Shown here piece after piece: positions 17,020-25,744 of a stretch of DNA of 64,000 nt. The DNA is taken from contig NZ_CP135996.1 in assembly GCF_029211325.2 (NCBI RefSeq), positions 682,001 through 746,000 of the forward strand, read 5' to 3'. Every line of letters begins with the position of its first letter. The first letter of the stretch is position 1. The position numbers and the translations under genes are program-made. Origin of the DNA: Caproicibacterium argilliputei (lineage in GTDB: Bacteria > Bacillota > Clostridia > Oscillospirales > Acutalibacteraceae). A model generated the notes under the pieces. It saw nothing but the letters and a program-made list of their open reading frames with translations, ran no database searches and was not told where the DNA came from.

Positions 17020-17064
17020 TTGACGTGCGGAAGGTCATAGGTTCGAGTCCTATAACGTCCACCA
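17020..17064 (+). other. Attachment site: 3' part of a tRNA-Val(GAC) gene
   Basis: The sequence reads as the 3' half of a tRNA: anticodon loop TTGACGT (17020-17026, anticodon GAC), stem GCGGA, variable AGGTC, T-arm ATAGG-TTCGAGT-CCTAT, acceptor strand AACGTCC, then ACCA (17061-17064). No GGACGTT acceptor strand or D-arm lies upstream, so it is a fragment. The five bases before it (TTCGC) can still pair with GCGGA. A tRNA 3' fragment next to an integrase is the expected outer attachment site of an element inserted at a tRNA 3' end. The intact tRNA should lie to the left, outside the window. Confidence 0.88.
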
Positions 17065-17154
17065 AATGGCCGAAAGGCGAACACGGCAGAAATCATGCAA
17101 TACCACTTCTTTCCCGGCGGTTTTGCCGTCACAGGTTGCATGATAATGAGAAAA

Positions 17155-17190
17155 AAGCTGTTTGCAAAACTTTTGTTTTGCAAACAGCTT
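17155..17190. terminator. Strong bidirectional terminator beyond the attachment site
   Basis: A 16-bp perfect stem (AAGCTGTTTGCAAAAC and its complement) around TTTT, flanked by A-run and T-run. It probably terminates the original tRNA transcript. Confidence 0.85.
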
Positions 17191-17227
17191 TTTTACTTGT
17201 CTTGGGATTTTCTTTTCATACAAAAAA

Positions 17228-17267
17228 GGTGGAACAACCCTCTTAAATCGGAATGGGCTGTTCCATC
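17228..17267. terminator. Bidirectional terminator between the attachment site and the redox operon
   Basis: GGTGGAACA and TGTTCCATC arms are flanked by AAAAAA and TTTTTTTT, so it can stop transcripts from both sides, including the minus-strand operon ending at 17346. Apart from this and the other hairpin, 17065-17345 holds a weaker inverted repeat (ATCATGCAA/TTGCATGAT, ~17089-17144) and a small GCCGGTATTCGCCGGC palindrome; no gene is seen. Confidence 0.8.
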
Positions 17268-17345
17268 TTTTTTTTAAGAACTGCTTTGCAACAACTCTTT
17301 TATTACGCTTGCCGGTATTCGCCGGCATGGCCTGTGACAATAGGC

Positions 17346-18311
17346 TTATTTTTTCGGAATGCTTGGAAACGACATGGCGCGGTACTTGGCGTACTGCTCT
17401 TTGACTTCGCTTTGACGTTCTAAGAAGGCTATACGTGTTTTAATGATTTCGTTCAAGTGCTCGGCGCGTGCCTCATTAACGTTCCGGTCGCGAACCAGAC
17501 CGTTTTTCGCCAGAATAAAGCGGTAGCTGCCGTCTGGCTGCTGTTCCAAATTGCCGCCTGCGCCGCAGACAGCACACTCAAACGGGAAGGTAATGCCGTC
17601 CCAGTGCGCATCGCCGGGATAAATCAGTGAGGAGTGGCAACGCGGGCAGAGTCCGTCGTTCGGGTCGCCAAGCCAGGTGCGCTGCTCGACCGGTGTTTGA
17701 ATCGCCTGCGCGATGTGTGCACCCATCTGGTGTGCGCGGGCAATCTGCTCCGGATGCAGCAGAACATTGCCGGGACGCCCGACACGCGTAGACAGCATAC
17801 GGTCTACAACTTGCAGGGATTGTGTGAACATGGTTGCCTGCAATGTTTCCAGCGTGAGTGTCTGCCAGTCGTGGCAGCTGCCGCCGACGGCAATCAGCCC
17901 CGCCACAGTGTGCGGATCTTTCTTGACCGCACCGATTTGAATGCGGAATGCCAGCTCATATGCCAGAAAGCGCTGTGCAAAGGTCAAATACAGCGAGGAG
18001 GGAGCCAGATCGTACGTGGGACATCCCACAATTACGCCCTGGCAGGTCTGCATGACGTTGACAATGGTATCCATATCATCGCGGTTCTTCAGAATACAGC
18101 CCTTGTATGTTTTGGTTGGATCCTGTGCGACTTCGCCCATTTGCATGGTGCAGGATTCACAGCCGGTGCAGGGCAGAATGTGATAATCAAACAGGTTAAT
18201 AAGAATGGCCTCGCCGCCGGCTTTCTGTACGGCGCTCAGGGCTTCTTTGACCAGGATTTCGCTGTTTCCGCCGTGACGGCCTGCAACGATTCCGATTACT
18301 TTAAAAGACAT
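17346..18311 (-). CDS. Flavodoxin-fold NAD(P)H-dependent FMN reductase-like protein, 321 aa
   Basis: ATG 18311 follows GGAGAAAAC. Residues 1-180 have the FMN-reductase fold (KVIGIVAGRHGGNSEILVKE, then PCTGCESC and VIVGCPTYDLAPSSLY). The C-terminal third adds a zinc ribbon (LCPRCHSS ... FECAVCGAGG) and a helical tail, longer than the ~190-aa family core. It is the last gene of the minus-strand operon and probably transfers electrons to or from a flavin partner such as the 18355-19803 flavoprotein (inference). Confidence 0.85.
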   Translation of the reverse strand: MSFKVIGIVAGRHGGNSEILVKEALSAVQKAGGEAILINLFDYHILPCTGCESCTMQMGEVAQDPTKTYKGCILKNRDDMDTIVNVMQTCQGVIVGCPTYDLAPSSLYLTFAQRFLAYELAFRIQIGAVKKDPHTVAGLIAVGGSCHDWQTLTLETLQATMFTQSLQVVDRMLSTRVGRPGNVLLHPEQIARAHQMGAHIAQAIQTPVEQRTWLGDPNDGLCPRCHSSLIYPGDAHWDGITFPFECAVCGAGGNLEQQPDGSYRFILAKNGLVRDRNVNEARAEHLNEIIKTRIAFLERQSEVKEQYAKYRAMSFPSIPKK

Positions 18312-18354
18312 AATATGCAGTTTTCTCCTTGCTTCTTCTGCTTTGCAGAAATTT

Positions 18355-19803
18355 TTAGTTGAGCAGGTCGGCAATGCGCTCACCGGCCATGCGGCCGCTG
18401 TTGACGGCAAAACCCATGGAATTGCCGGGCAGCGTGAAATTATAGCTGTCACCGTAAATGGTGTTTGCGTCAGAACCCGCGCTGAACAGCCCCGGAACCG
18501 GCTTTAGGTCAGCGTCCAGCACTTCACAGTATTTGTTGACGCGCACGCCGCCAACTGTGCCGTAGGCGCCCAGATAGAACTTGCCGACCAGATACTTGCC
18601 CTTGCCATGGATGGGGTGCAGGTACTTCTGTGGCTTGTGGAACTGCTCATCCACACCGAAGTCACAGAAGTCATTGTACTCGTCCAAGGTATCCTGCAGT
18701 TTGTCTGCGGCAATGCCCAGCTTTTCGGCAAGTTCTTCCACCGTTTTGGCTTCGATGTAGCCTTCGTAATGTGCATCCTGTGCTTTCTGTGCTTCCTGGT
18801 CAAAGGCAAGGAAAGCATCTGCAGGATGTACAATATCGAAAATATCGGGGCCGTTCTTTTTGTAGCGCTTGAGAATTGCTTCGTCCATAATGCAGTAGGC
18901 GTAGTGACCCGACTGCATACCGATGGCGTTGCCGGTGTAGGTGGTGTTGCCCATTTGTCCTTCGTTCATAAAGCGGTCGCCGTTTTGGTTAATCAGCAGA
19001 TTTGGCTGGCGCAGCACTGCGTCAATTAAGAACCAGTTGAGGTTGTCCGGAACCTGATAAATGGTTTCAATGTTGGCACCCCATTTTTTTGCGCCAGCTT
19101 TCCACATCATGCGCAGGCCGTCGCCGGTGATACCGGGAATACGGAACGGAAAGTAATCCTTGCCAAGATTCAGGTCAAATTCCCGCTTAATCATTTCGGC
19201 ATTGTTGCCGAAACCACCGGTGCAGACAACCACTGCCTTGCTGCGGATTTCATACGTTTCACCGGAAGCATCGCTTGCCAGCACACCACACACACGGCCG
19301 TCTTCCACAATGAGGTCGGTGGCGGGAGTTTCCAGATAAATTTCCGCGCCCAGTTCTTTGGCGCGCTCGGTCATGGCTTTTGCCATGGCACTTGCCGCGC
19401 GCGGCCCAATGACGCCGTTTTCCGGCTTGACAATGTGCCAGGTTGCCGCGGACTCGCGGAAATAGCGATAGGCGCCGGCAAATTCCACGCCCATTTCCTG
19501 CAGCCATGCAATGGTGTCAGCGGATTTGTTGAAGTAGATTTGCACCAGGTCTTCGTCCACATGGTAGTGGGTGTATTCCATGTGTTCCTCCAGCGCTTCC
19601 TCGACCGTAATGTCGTTAAACATTTTTTTCTGAATTTCCGTGCCGATTCCCAGCGGGCCCATGCCCATGTTGGCGGCGCCGCCGGTGGTGTTGGATTTTT
19701 CCAAAATGACGGCTTTCAGGCCGTTTTCGCCGGCAGTAATTGCGGCGGCAAGTCCGGCGGGGCCGCCGGCAACGACTGCAACGTCGGTTTGAATCTGCTT
19801 CAT
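18355..19803 (-). CDS. FAD-dependent oxidoreductase, fumarate-reductase flavoprotein type
   Basis: The 482-aa protein starts MKQIQTDVAVVAGGPAGLAA with a Rossmann FAD motif (GGPAGLAAAITAGENG) and an acidic end (ILEKSNTTGGAANMG). A second FAD contact, LPGNSMGFAVNSGRMAGERI, lies at the C-terminus. This is the FAD_binding_2 fold of fumarate, urocanate and related C=C reductases. No heme or FMN domain is attached. In this operon it probably reduces a double bond using electrons supplied by the Fe-S partners at 19861-23168. The substrate is unknown. Confidence 0.85.
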   Translation of the reverse strand: MKQIQTDVAVVAGGPAGLAAAITAGENGLKAVILEKSNTTGGAANMGMGPLGIGTEIQKKMFNDITVEEALEEHMEYTHYHVDEDLVQIYFNKSADTIAWLQEMGVEFAGAYRYFRESAATWHIVKPENGVIGPRAASAMAKAMTERAKELGAEIYLETPATDLIVEDGRVCGVLASDASGETYEIRSKAVVVCTGGFGNNAEMIKREFDLNLGKDYFPFRIPGITGDGLRMMWKAGAKKWGANIETIYQVPDNLNWFLIDAVLRQPNLLINQNGDRFMNEGQMGNTTYTGNAIGMQSGHYAYCIMDEAILKRYKKNGPDIFDIVHPADAFLAFDQEAQKAQDAHYEGYIEAKTVEELAEKLGIAADKLQDTLDEYNDFCDFGVDEQFHKPQKYLHPIHGKGKYLVGKFYLGAYGTVGGVRVNKYCEVLDADLKPVPGLFSAGSDANTIYGDSYNFTLPGNSMGFAVNSGRMAGERIADLLN

Positions 19804-19860
19804 GTGAAAGTCTCCTTTATAAAGAATGTTGGATTTACAGGATGTGCAAAACGAAAGGAC

Positions 19861-21051
19861 TCAGCGTTTGCGGAAACGGCCAACGCGCGTCAGGCGTTCC
19901 GGCAGCGGCGGCATATGCCCGGAAGCATACTTGACCGCCCCCTCCGGGCAGGCTTCAACGCATTTGCCGCACTTGGTACAGTCAAACTCGTCAATCATAG
20001 AGATAAAGCCGTCTTTGCCCTCAATGCAGTCCGCAGGGCAGACATCCATGCAGTCGCCGTTGCCCTGGCAGAGAGTGGGGTCAATGTAAAGCTTTAAGAA
20101 AGCTTTACACGCGCCGGAGGGGCAGACCTTTTTGCGCAGGTGCGCCTCTACTTCCGGGCGGAAAGCGGTGAGCGCGCTGCACGCAGGCGCGGCGGCGATG
20201 CGCCCCAGCGAGCAAAGAACAGAATGGTTCATAGCTTCGCCGAGTTCTGCCGCGAGGTCTAAGTCGGCGGCTTTTCCGCGCGCCTGTGTCAGGTCTTCAA
20301 AAATTGCAGAAAGCTGAAACAGCCCCTCACGGCAGAAGGTACACTTCCCGCAGCTTTTTTTGCGCAGGATCTGCAGTTCTGCCAAAGCTTCCGCGGCGAT
20401 ACACTGGTCGTTACGCAGAGGGCGGATGACACCGCTGCCAAGCGGAAAATCGGGTGCCAGCGGCTTATCTAACACTTCAGCGGGGTAAAACGTGTGGTTG
20501 ATGCACACAGCGCGCGCATTAACCGCCGGAAAAGCAGAGCGCAGCGGCGTGCCGAACGGCACTGCGCACAGGTGGCCGTCTGTAAATATGACAGCGGCGG
20601 GCTGCTGTCCGGACAGCACATCGGCTATTGCGGCGAGTGTGGGCAGCGGCAGCAGTACATCATGCAAATGCGCGCGTGCGTTTACACTGTTTTGCAGCAC
20701 AACTGTCAGCGGCAGTTGGATACGTTCCGCCGCTTTTTGCAGAGCACTTTGGGCATCTGCACAGGATTCCGGTAAAGCAGCAAGGGCTTCTTTGGCGCCG
20801 GTGACTTTGACAGCCGCGGCAAAACCGGCGGCGATGCCGTCGGGGCTTTGTAAGGCAAGTTCGGCAAGCACACCGTCACAGTCTGCATTTTCCAAAGCAC
20901 CCACCACGCAGGAGGCGGGCTTCAGGCACGCAGCAGCTGGTGCGGGCGCACTGCCAGTGGTCAAGAGATTGGCGGCGCGCAGCTTTTCCAGAATTTCTTC
21001 AGCAGACAGCGTTTGTACCATCTGCTCTGCTTCCGTATTGTTGTTCGTCAT
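19861..21051 (-). CDS. NuoF/HydB-like iron-sulfur protein with ferredoxin domain, 396 aa
   Basis: Residues ~215-300 carry the NuoF-type 4Fe-4S motif SCGKCTFCREGLFQL with a distal Cys (SVLCSLGR). Residues ~330-380 are a 2x[4Fe-4S] ferredoxin (CQGNGDCMDVCPADC and CTKCGKCVEACPEGA). The N-terminal half is degenerate: the FMN/NADH-binding Gly-rich motif of true NuoF is absent, so it probably relays electrons and does not bind NADH. It overlaps the 21048-23168 gene by 4 bp. Confidence 0.8.
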   Translation of the reverse strand: MTNNNTEAEQMVQTLSAEEILEKLRAANLLTTGSAPAPAAACLKPASCVVGALENADCDGVLAELALQSPDGIAAGFAAAVKVTGAKEALAALPESCADAQSALQKAAERIQLPLTVVLQNSVNARAHLHDVLLPLPTLAAIADVLSGQQPAAVIFTDGHLCAVPFGTPLRSAFPAVNARAVCINHTFYPAEVLDKPLAPDFPLGSGVIRPLRNDQCIAAEALAELQILRKKSCGKCTFCREGLFQLSAIFEDLTQARGKAADLDLAAELGEAMNHSVLCSLGRIAAAPACSALTAFRPEVEAHLRKKVCPSGACKAFLKLYIDPTLCQGNGDCMDVCPADCIEGKDGFISMIDEFDCTKCGKCVEACPEGAVKYASGHMPPLPERLTRVGRFRKR

Positions 21052-23168
21052 TGTGCAGAAACCTCCTTTTGCGTGGTGTTGTAATCGCTCCAGATTCTGC
21101 CCGGGTGCAGCTGGAACCGCAGGTCACACTGTAAACAGCGGGCGGCTTCGCCACAGACTTCACCGGCAGGCAGACCTTTGTCCACCATGCGGAAGTTATC
21201 ACAGCGGCTTTCGGCGGCGAGAATTTCGGGCTGCTTTCTGGAGAGCGCGGCAAAGCCTTCGACACGGCCGATGTTTCCGTCCGGTGTTTCACGCGGCGCC
21301 AACACTTCGGAAATATCGCCGGTTCCGCCCAGAAAGCGGTCGGTTTCACTTGCGGCATCACGGCCGGAGGCAACTGCCTGAATGACGGTTTTGGTGCCGT
21401 AAACGACATCACCGCAGGCAAAAATGCCTTCCGTGGCGGTCGCGGCGCTGTCTGGTGCGGTGGTTTGAATGCTGTTGCCGCGTCCGAGCGGCAGTCCGGC
21501 GCTTTCGTCAATTTCCGCGCGCTGCCCAACGGCGAAAATGACGGTATCTGCCGCAATCTGATGCAAGGAGTCTTCTTCCTTTTCAATGACGGCGCGATGG
21601 TTTTCGTCAAAGCGGAAGGATTTCACGTTCATAAAGGATACGCCAGTTACAGCTTTTTCCCCAAGGATGGCTTCAAAAGTTTGTGCCGGATGAACCGCAA
21701 TTCCCTCAGCTTGCGCCTGCAGAATTTCTTCTTCATCCGCGGTCATGGCTTCACGGGCTTCCAGACAGGCGACATGAATTTCCTTTGCGCCCAAGCGTTT
21801 GGCAGTGCGGGCGCAATCAAACGCCACATTGCCGCCGCCCAGCACCACCACGCGCTCGCCAAGACCGGTAGGGCTGCCCATAGAGGCGTTGCGTAAAAAG
21901 TCGGTGTTCAGCAGGACGCCGGGCAGGTCGTTGCCGGGCATAGGCAGGCGTACGCCCTTGTGGGTACCGATGGCAAGCACAACGGCATCATAGTCTTTTT
22001 TCAGTTCCAGTGGCTTTTGCACGCGGTCACCACAGCGGATTTCGACACCGACTTCCGCAAGGTAGCCTGCCTCGCGGTCCACAACATCGCGCGGCAGGCG
22101 GTAAGAAGGAATGCCGTACTGCATTTGTCCGCCAAGCTTGGGGAATGCCTCACACAGGGTGACGGCGTGTCCCTGCTTTGCCAGATAAAAAGCGGCGGTC
22201 ATGCCGGCAGGCCCGCCGCCCACCACGCAGACGCGTTTGCCGGTGGCAGGCAGGCGCTTCTGGTTTTTCTTCCACAGCAAATTGTTGTCATGCTCTGCGG
22301 CGAAACGCTTGATGTTCCGAATGGAGATTGCCTCGTTGACTTCCCCACGGCGGCACTGTGCCTCGCACGGGTGTGCGCAGACGTGCCCCAGACACTCTGG
22401 AAAGGGCAGGCGCTCATGCACCACGGCTGTAGCTTCTGCATAGCGGCTCTCTTTGACATAACGGACATAGCGCGGCACATCAGTATGAACCGGACACGCG
22501 GCGTGGCAGGGAATCAGCGCATCGCGCTTTTCGGTTGCGGTGTAGTTAACCGCGTCCCGAATGGAGCCGGTGGGGCAGACCTCAGCGCACGCACCGCAGA
22601 AGCGGCAGTCCGCGTCTTTCAGCAGGCGGTCGTGCAGGGTGCCGATGTAGGTTTCCATTTCCTGTTTGTTGTACTGCAGCACCTGCACGCCGCGCACACT
22701 GTCGCAGACGCGCACACAGCGGCCGCACAGGATACAGCGGTTCATATCGTGAATCAGCAGCGGCTGTTCCTTTTCTGCAAAGCCTTTGACACGGGTGTGC
22801 ATCCGTGTAGCGGAAACATTCATATACTGAATCAGCGTCTGTAGCTCACAGCGCCCGTACTTAGGGCAGGCGGAGCAGTCCTCAGGGTGGGCAGCCAGCA
22901 GCAGTTCCATTGCCAGACGGCGCAGATGGTCAACGCGCTCGCTTTTGGTGGTAATCTGCAGTCCGTCGCGCACCTGCAGCATACAGGAGGGAACCGGTTC
23001 GGCTTCTCCCGCACATTCGACAACGCAGAGCCGGCAAGCACCCAGATCCGGCAGATCCGGATGGTGGCACAGGTGCGGAATGTAAATGCCGTTTTGCAGC
23101 GCAGCTTCCAGTACGCACAGATTTTCGTCGGCATGAATGGTTTTTCCGTCAATCGTAATCGCTGCCAT
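21048..23168 (-). CDS. NuoG-like Fe-S module fused to GltD-like NAD(P)H oxidoreductase, 706 aa
   Basis: Residues 1-80 are a 2Fe-2S ferredoxin (CHHPDLPDLGACRLCVVEC). Residues ~95-215 hold the NuoG His/Cys and 4Fe-4S motifs (HPEDCSACPKYGRCELQ, CILCGRCVRVCD, CRFCGACAEVCPTG). Residues ~220-690 are a glutamate-synthase small-subunit-like part (CLGHVCAHPCEAQCRR, VCVVGGGPAGMTAAFYLA, VVVLGGGNVAFDCAR, IFACGDVVYG). It would oxidise NAD(P)H and pass electrons to the Fe-S/flavoprotein partners. ATG 23168 follows GGAAGG. Confidence 0.88.
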   Translation of the reverse strand: MAAITIDGKTIHADENLCVLEAALQNGIYIPHLCHHPDLPDLGACRLCVVECAGEAEPVPSCMLQVRDGLQITTKSERVDHLRRLAMELLLAAHPEDCSACPKYGRCELQTLIQYMNVSATRMHTRVKGFAEKEQPLLIHDMNRCILCGRCVRVCDSVRGVQVLQYNKQEMETYIGTLHDRLLKDADCRFCGACAEVCPTGSIRDAVNYTATEKRDALIPCHAACPVHTDVPRYVRYVKESRYAEATAVVHERLPFPECLGHVCAHPCEAQCRRGEVNEAISIRNIKRFAAEHDNNLLWKKNQKRLPATGKRVCVVGGGPAGMTAAFYLAKQGHAVTLCEAFPKLGGQMQYGIPSYRLPRDVVDREAGYLAEVGVEIRCGDRVQKPLELKKDYDAVVLAIGTHKGVRLPMPGNDLPGVLLNTDFLRNASMGSPTGLGERVVVLGGGNVAFDCARTAKRLGAKEIHVACLEAREAMTADEEEILQAQAEGIAVHPAQTFEAILGEKAVTGVSFMNVKSFRFDENHRAVIEKEEDSLHQIAADTVIFAVGQRAEIDESAGLPLGRGNSIQTTAPDSAATATEGIFACGDVVYGTKTVIQAVASGRDAASETDRFLGGTGDISEVLAPRETPDGNIGRVEGFAALSRKQPEILAAESRCDNFRMVDKGLPAGEVCGEAARCLQCDLRFQLHPGRIWSDYNTTQKEVSAQ

Positions 23169-23200
23169 GAAAATCCTTCCTTCCTAATTTTTTTTCAGAG

Positions 23201-23764
23201 TTATGCTTGCTTTTCATGGGTATGCGACGCTTTTTCACAGCGGAGATGCCGGTCAAGCAGCGCCTGAAATTTTTGGTTCAGCAGGCCGATGTACCACACG
23301 CCGCACAGCATGGCCAGCAGCAGCTTGCCAAAAACGGCAGCGTAGTTTGCCGGTGTGCTTTCACCGAAAGTTCCCAAGGCAATTGCCCACGAGCCCAGCC
23401 AGATGGCGAGCACCGTCTTTTGCCGAAAGGCAACTTCGCTGAGCAGCACCGCCGCAAAGCCCCAGACGCAGAGCACCAGAAACAGTGCGGACATTTGCGG
23501 CAGCGGCAGTGCAGACATGGCGATGGTGGCGGTCAGCCCCCATATGCAGCCCATGAAAAAGGAGAGGGATTGCCGCACGCCGGCACGCAGAGGCTCGTGA
23601 AACGGCAGCAGCATACCCGCACTGGCGAGCGATACCCATCCGAACGGGATGCCTGCCAGTGCACTGACCACTGCCCAGAGAGGCGGCAGCAACGCCACCC
23701 CGACTGCGGCAGGCAGCGCATCGCGTACAGTTAGGCGAGAGGGCTTCTGTCCGTTCTTCATCAC
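23201..23764 (-). CDS. DUF1097-like membrane protein, 187 aa
   Basis: About five or six hydrophobic helices (AAVGVALLPPLWAVVSALAG, SLSFFMGCIWGLTATIAM, VLAIWLGSWAIALG and others) end in a charged tail. The pattern fits DUF1097-type inner-membrane proteins, of unknown function. It overlaps the upstream hydrolase-like gene by 4 bp, so it belongs to the operon. It could be a transporter for the substrate (speculation). Confidence 0.65.
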   Translation of the reverse strand: MMKNGQKPSRLTVRDALPAAVGVALLPPLWAVVSALAGIPFGWVSLASAGMLLPFHEPLRAGVRQSLSFFMGCIWGLTATIAMSALPLPQMSALFLVLCVWGFAAVLLSEVAFRQKTVLAIWLGSWAIALGTFGESTPANYAAVFGKLLLAMLCGVWYIGLLNQKFQALLDRHLRCEKASHTHEKQA

Positions 23765-24543
23765 CAGTTGTCCTTTTCTTCCGCATAAAGCGCGGGCAGC
23801 AGCGAGGCGAGGTTTGTAAATTCTTTAATGTTGTGAGAGAAGAGCGCACGCGGGGCTGCCTCCGGCACGCGTGCGCCTTCCGGCAGCAGGCGCGTTACTT
23901 TTCCGTCTTTCATCCCGACTCCCATCCAGAAGCGGCTGACGAACTGCACACCGCCCGGTACGCTGCAGAATTTGTGCGTCATCAGTGCGGGGGATTTTCC
24001 CTCGCCGGTGCCACACACCAAGGAGGGGCACGCATCCGTTCCAATCAGCGCGGGGTCGTAGCCCAAATCCTGCGGCGCGGCAAAGCAGAGGTACATTTCC
24101 TCCGGGCCGAAGCCGATGTCTTCCTTTATAAAGTGGCGGACGCCCCAGGTCTTCTGCGCCAGCGGCACGTGTGGGTCTTTGACATAATCCGGCTTATCCG
24201 CGCGTGCGTGATAGTGGTCATCGTGATCCCAGAGTTTGTAGCGCAGGTCACTGCCAACGCTGTGCCAACCGAACCACCACTCACACATCTCAACGGTGAC
24301 GTTCGGCATAAAGGTGCTGTTTGCAACATAGCCGAGTCCGTCTGGCATTACGGTGAAACCGCAGGTCAGACCGGCGTCGGTACCTGCCAGGAAGCGGTTG
24401 CGCTCTTCCAGCGGCAGAGCTGTGCGCGGGTCGGCGGGTGCTCCCTGTGCGATGCGCAGCTTTTCTTCCGGCACCTTTGCAAGGTCCCGATAGAAATATT
24501 TGACGTACGGCAGTTTCTTTTCCTCTTCTGTCAGTTCGACCAA
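23761..24543 (-). CDS. Phloretin/2,4-diacetylphloroglucinol hydrolase-like protein (PhlG family), 260 aa
   Basis: TTG 24543 follows GAGGGGG. The motif block GFTVMPDGLGYVANSTFMPN, then EMCEWWFGWH, DLRYKLWDHDDHYHAR and a C-terminal SHNIKEFTNLA region match the DAPG-hydrolase (PhlG/phloretin hydrolase) fold, in which a metal held by His and Glu side chains cleaves a C-C bond next to a phloroglucinol ring. It is the first gene of the LysR-controlled redox operon, so the operon may handle a polyphenol or a related cyclic ketone. Family assignment is by recalled motif; the substrate is inference. Confidence 0.7.
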   Translation of the reverse strand: MVELTEEEKKLPYVKYFYRDLAKVPEEKLRIAQGAPADPRTALPLEERNRFLAGTDAGLTCGFTVMPDGLGYVANSTFMPNVTVEMCEWWFGWHSVGSDLRYKLWDHDDHYHARADKPDYVKDPHVPLAQKTWGVRHFIKEDIGFGPEEMYLCFAAPQDLGYDPALIGTDACPSLVCGTGEGKSPALMTHKFCSVPGGVQFVSRFWMGVGMKDGKVTRLLPEGARVPEAAPRALFSHNIKEFTNLASLLPALYAEEKDNW

Positions 24544-24578
24544 AGTTTTTGCCCCCTCAATTCTTTTTTTCTGTTCTT

Positions 24579-24608
24579 ATTATATCGTCACATATTTAAC
24601 AATGTCCA
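24579..24608 (-). promoter_or_regulatory. Promoter of the redox operon
   Basis: TGGACA (rc of 24603-24608), an 18-bp spacer and TATAAT (rc of 24579-24584). The -10 box is perfect. It lies divergent to the LysR gene and 17 bp from the inverted repeat at 24626. Confidence 0.75.
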
Positions 24609-24625
24609 ATTCTATTTTTTTGCGT

Positions 24626-24648
24626 ATCTATTCCATATTATAATAGAT
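24626..24648. promoter_or_regulatory. Probable LysR operator
   Basis: ATCTATT and AATAGAT are perfect inverted arms around 9 bp, containing the T-N11-A core of LysR-type binding sites. It lies in the divergent intergenic region, just upstream of the redox operon's -35 box and 28 bp before the LysR start. Confidence 0.75.
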
Positions 24649-24675
24649 TGTGTTACAATGCAGAGGGTGATGCAA

Positions 24676-25584
24676 ATGTACAAAATCAGCATAGAGGAAA
24701 TCGAAGCGTTTTTAACCGTGGCAGCATACAAAAGCTTTACCCGGGCGGCAGCGGAGCTGTATGTTTCCCAGCCGACAGTGACCAAATGGATTAAACACCT
24801 GGAAGCAGAACTGGGCGTGCGGCTGTTGCAGCGCAGCAGCCGCAGTGTAGAGCTGACATCTGCGGGAAATCTGCTGAACGCACGCTGGGGCGGGATGCGT
24901 ATGGAATGGGAAACCTCGGTGCATTTGGCGCAGCAGCTTTCCGATGCACAGGGTTGCGGATGTATTCGCATCGGCCTGCTGTATGGGTTTGATTTTGAGT
25001 CAAAGCTGGCACCGCTGGCTTCCCAGTTTGAGAGCCTGCACCCGGATTTGAAAATTGACCCGAACCTCTACGGCTTTGATGAAATAAAAGAAAAGGCCGG
25101 CTCCTGCGACTTTTTGTTCACAACCAATTTGGAAATGGAGTCGGCGCCGCAGTACCGGACGCTGCGCATGGCACGTATTCCGTTTTACCTGGCAGTTGCA
25201 CCGCAGCACCCTCTGGCGCAGCGCGGGTCAGTGACACCGTGGGAGATTCGCCGGGAAACCTTTGTGGTCATTTCCTCACAGATTTCATCAAATATTATGG
25301 CGCACTTTGATGAGGCGTTCCGGCCGTTTCAGGCTTCCCCAACATTTGTCACCGTGGAAAATGTGCCGAGTCAGTTTATGAAAGTGAGCCGGCAGGAGGG
25401 CGTTGCCATCACCGGAAAAGGCTTTGTGAAAGACCACGAAGCGGCAGTGCGCCTGCTGAAACTGGAAAACTTTTCTTTGGAAGTGTACGGCGTCTGTGCG
25501 TGGCGGGATGAGAATCTGTTGGAACCTGCCAGACGGTTCCGCGATTTTATGCTGGAAACTTTTGCTGGAAAAATATCCGGCTGA
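24676..25584 (+). CDS. LysR-family transcriptional regulator, 302 aa
   Basis: ATG 24676 is preferred because AGAGGGTG lies 6 nt upstream. Two earlier ATGs (24658, 24670) lack spacing. Residues 1-60 are the LysR winged HTH (IEEIEAFLTVAAYKSFTRAA, then LYVSQPTVTKWIKHLEAELG). The effector domain follows (IRIGLLYGFDFESKLAPLAS onward). It is divergent from the redox operon and probably controls it in response to the operon's substrate. Confidence 0.93.
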   Translation: MYKISIEEIEAFLTVAAYKSFTRAAAELYVSQPTVTKWIKHLEAELGVRLLQRSSRSVELTSAGNLLNARWGGMRMEWETSVHLAQQLSDAQGCGCIRIGLLYGFDFESKLAPLASQFESLHPDLKIDPNLYGFDEIKEKAGSCDFLFTTNLEMESAPQYRTLRMARIPFYLAVAPQHPLAQRGSVTPWEIRRETFVVISSQISSNIMAHFDEAFRPFQASPTFVTVENVPSQFMKVSRQEGVAITGKGFVKDHEAAVRLLKLENFSLEVYGVCAWRDENLLEPARRFRDFMLETFAGKISG

Positions 25585-25744
25585 GGTGCGGGCTGTTTCG
25601 GACTTTTTTCAGAAAAAACAGTGGCAGGGCAAGTTGTTTCCTGCGTTTTTCGGTAACGTACTTGCCTGCATCTTTCCAATCTACCGCGGACAGCTGCAGC
25701 CAGTACAAAAACAAAAAGAAGAATGAAAAAATTTAAAATCGCGG

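Noticed and set aside
16990..17064. A complete tRNA gene at the attachment site
   Set aside because: The acceptor 5' strand GGACGTT and the D-arm are missing upstream; only the 3' part is present.
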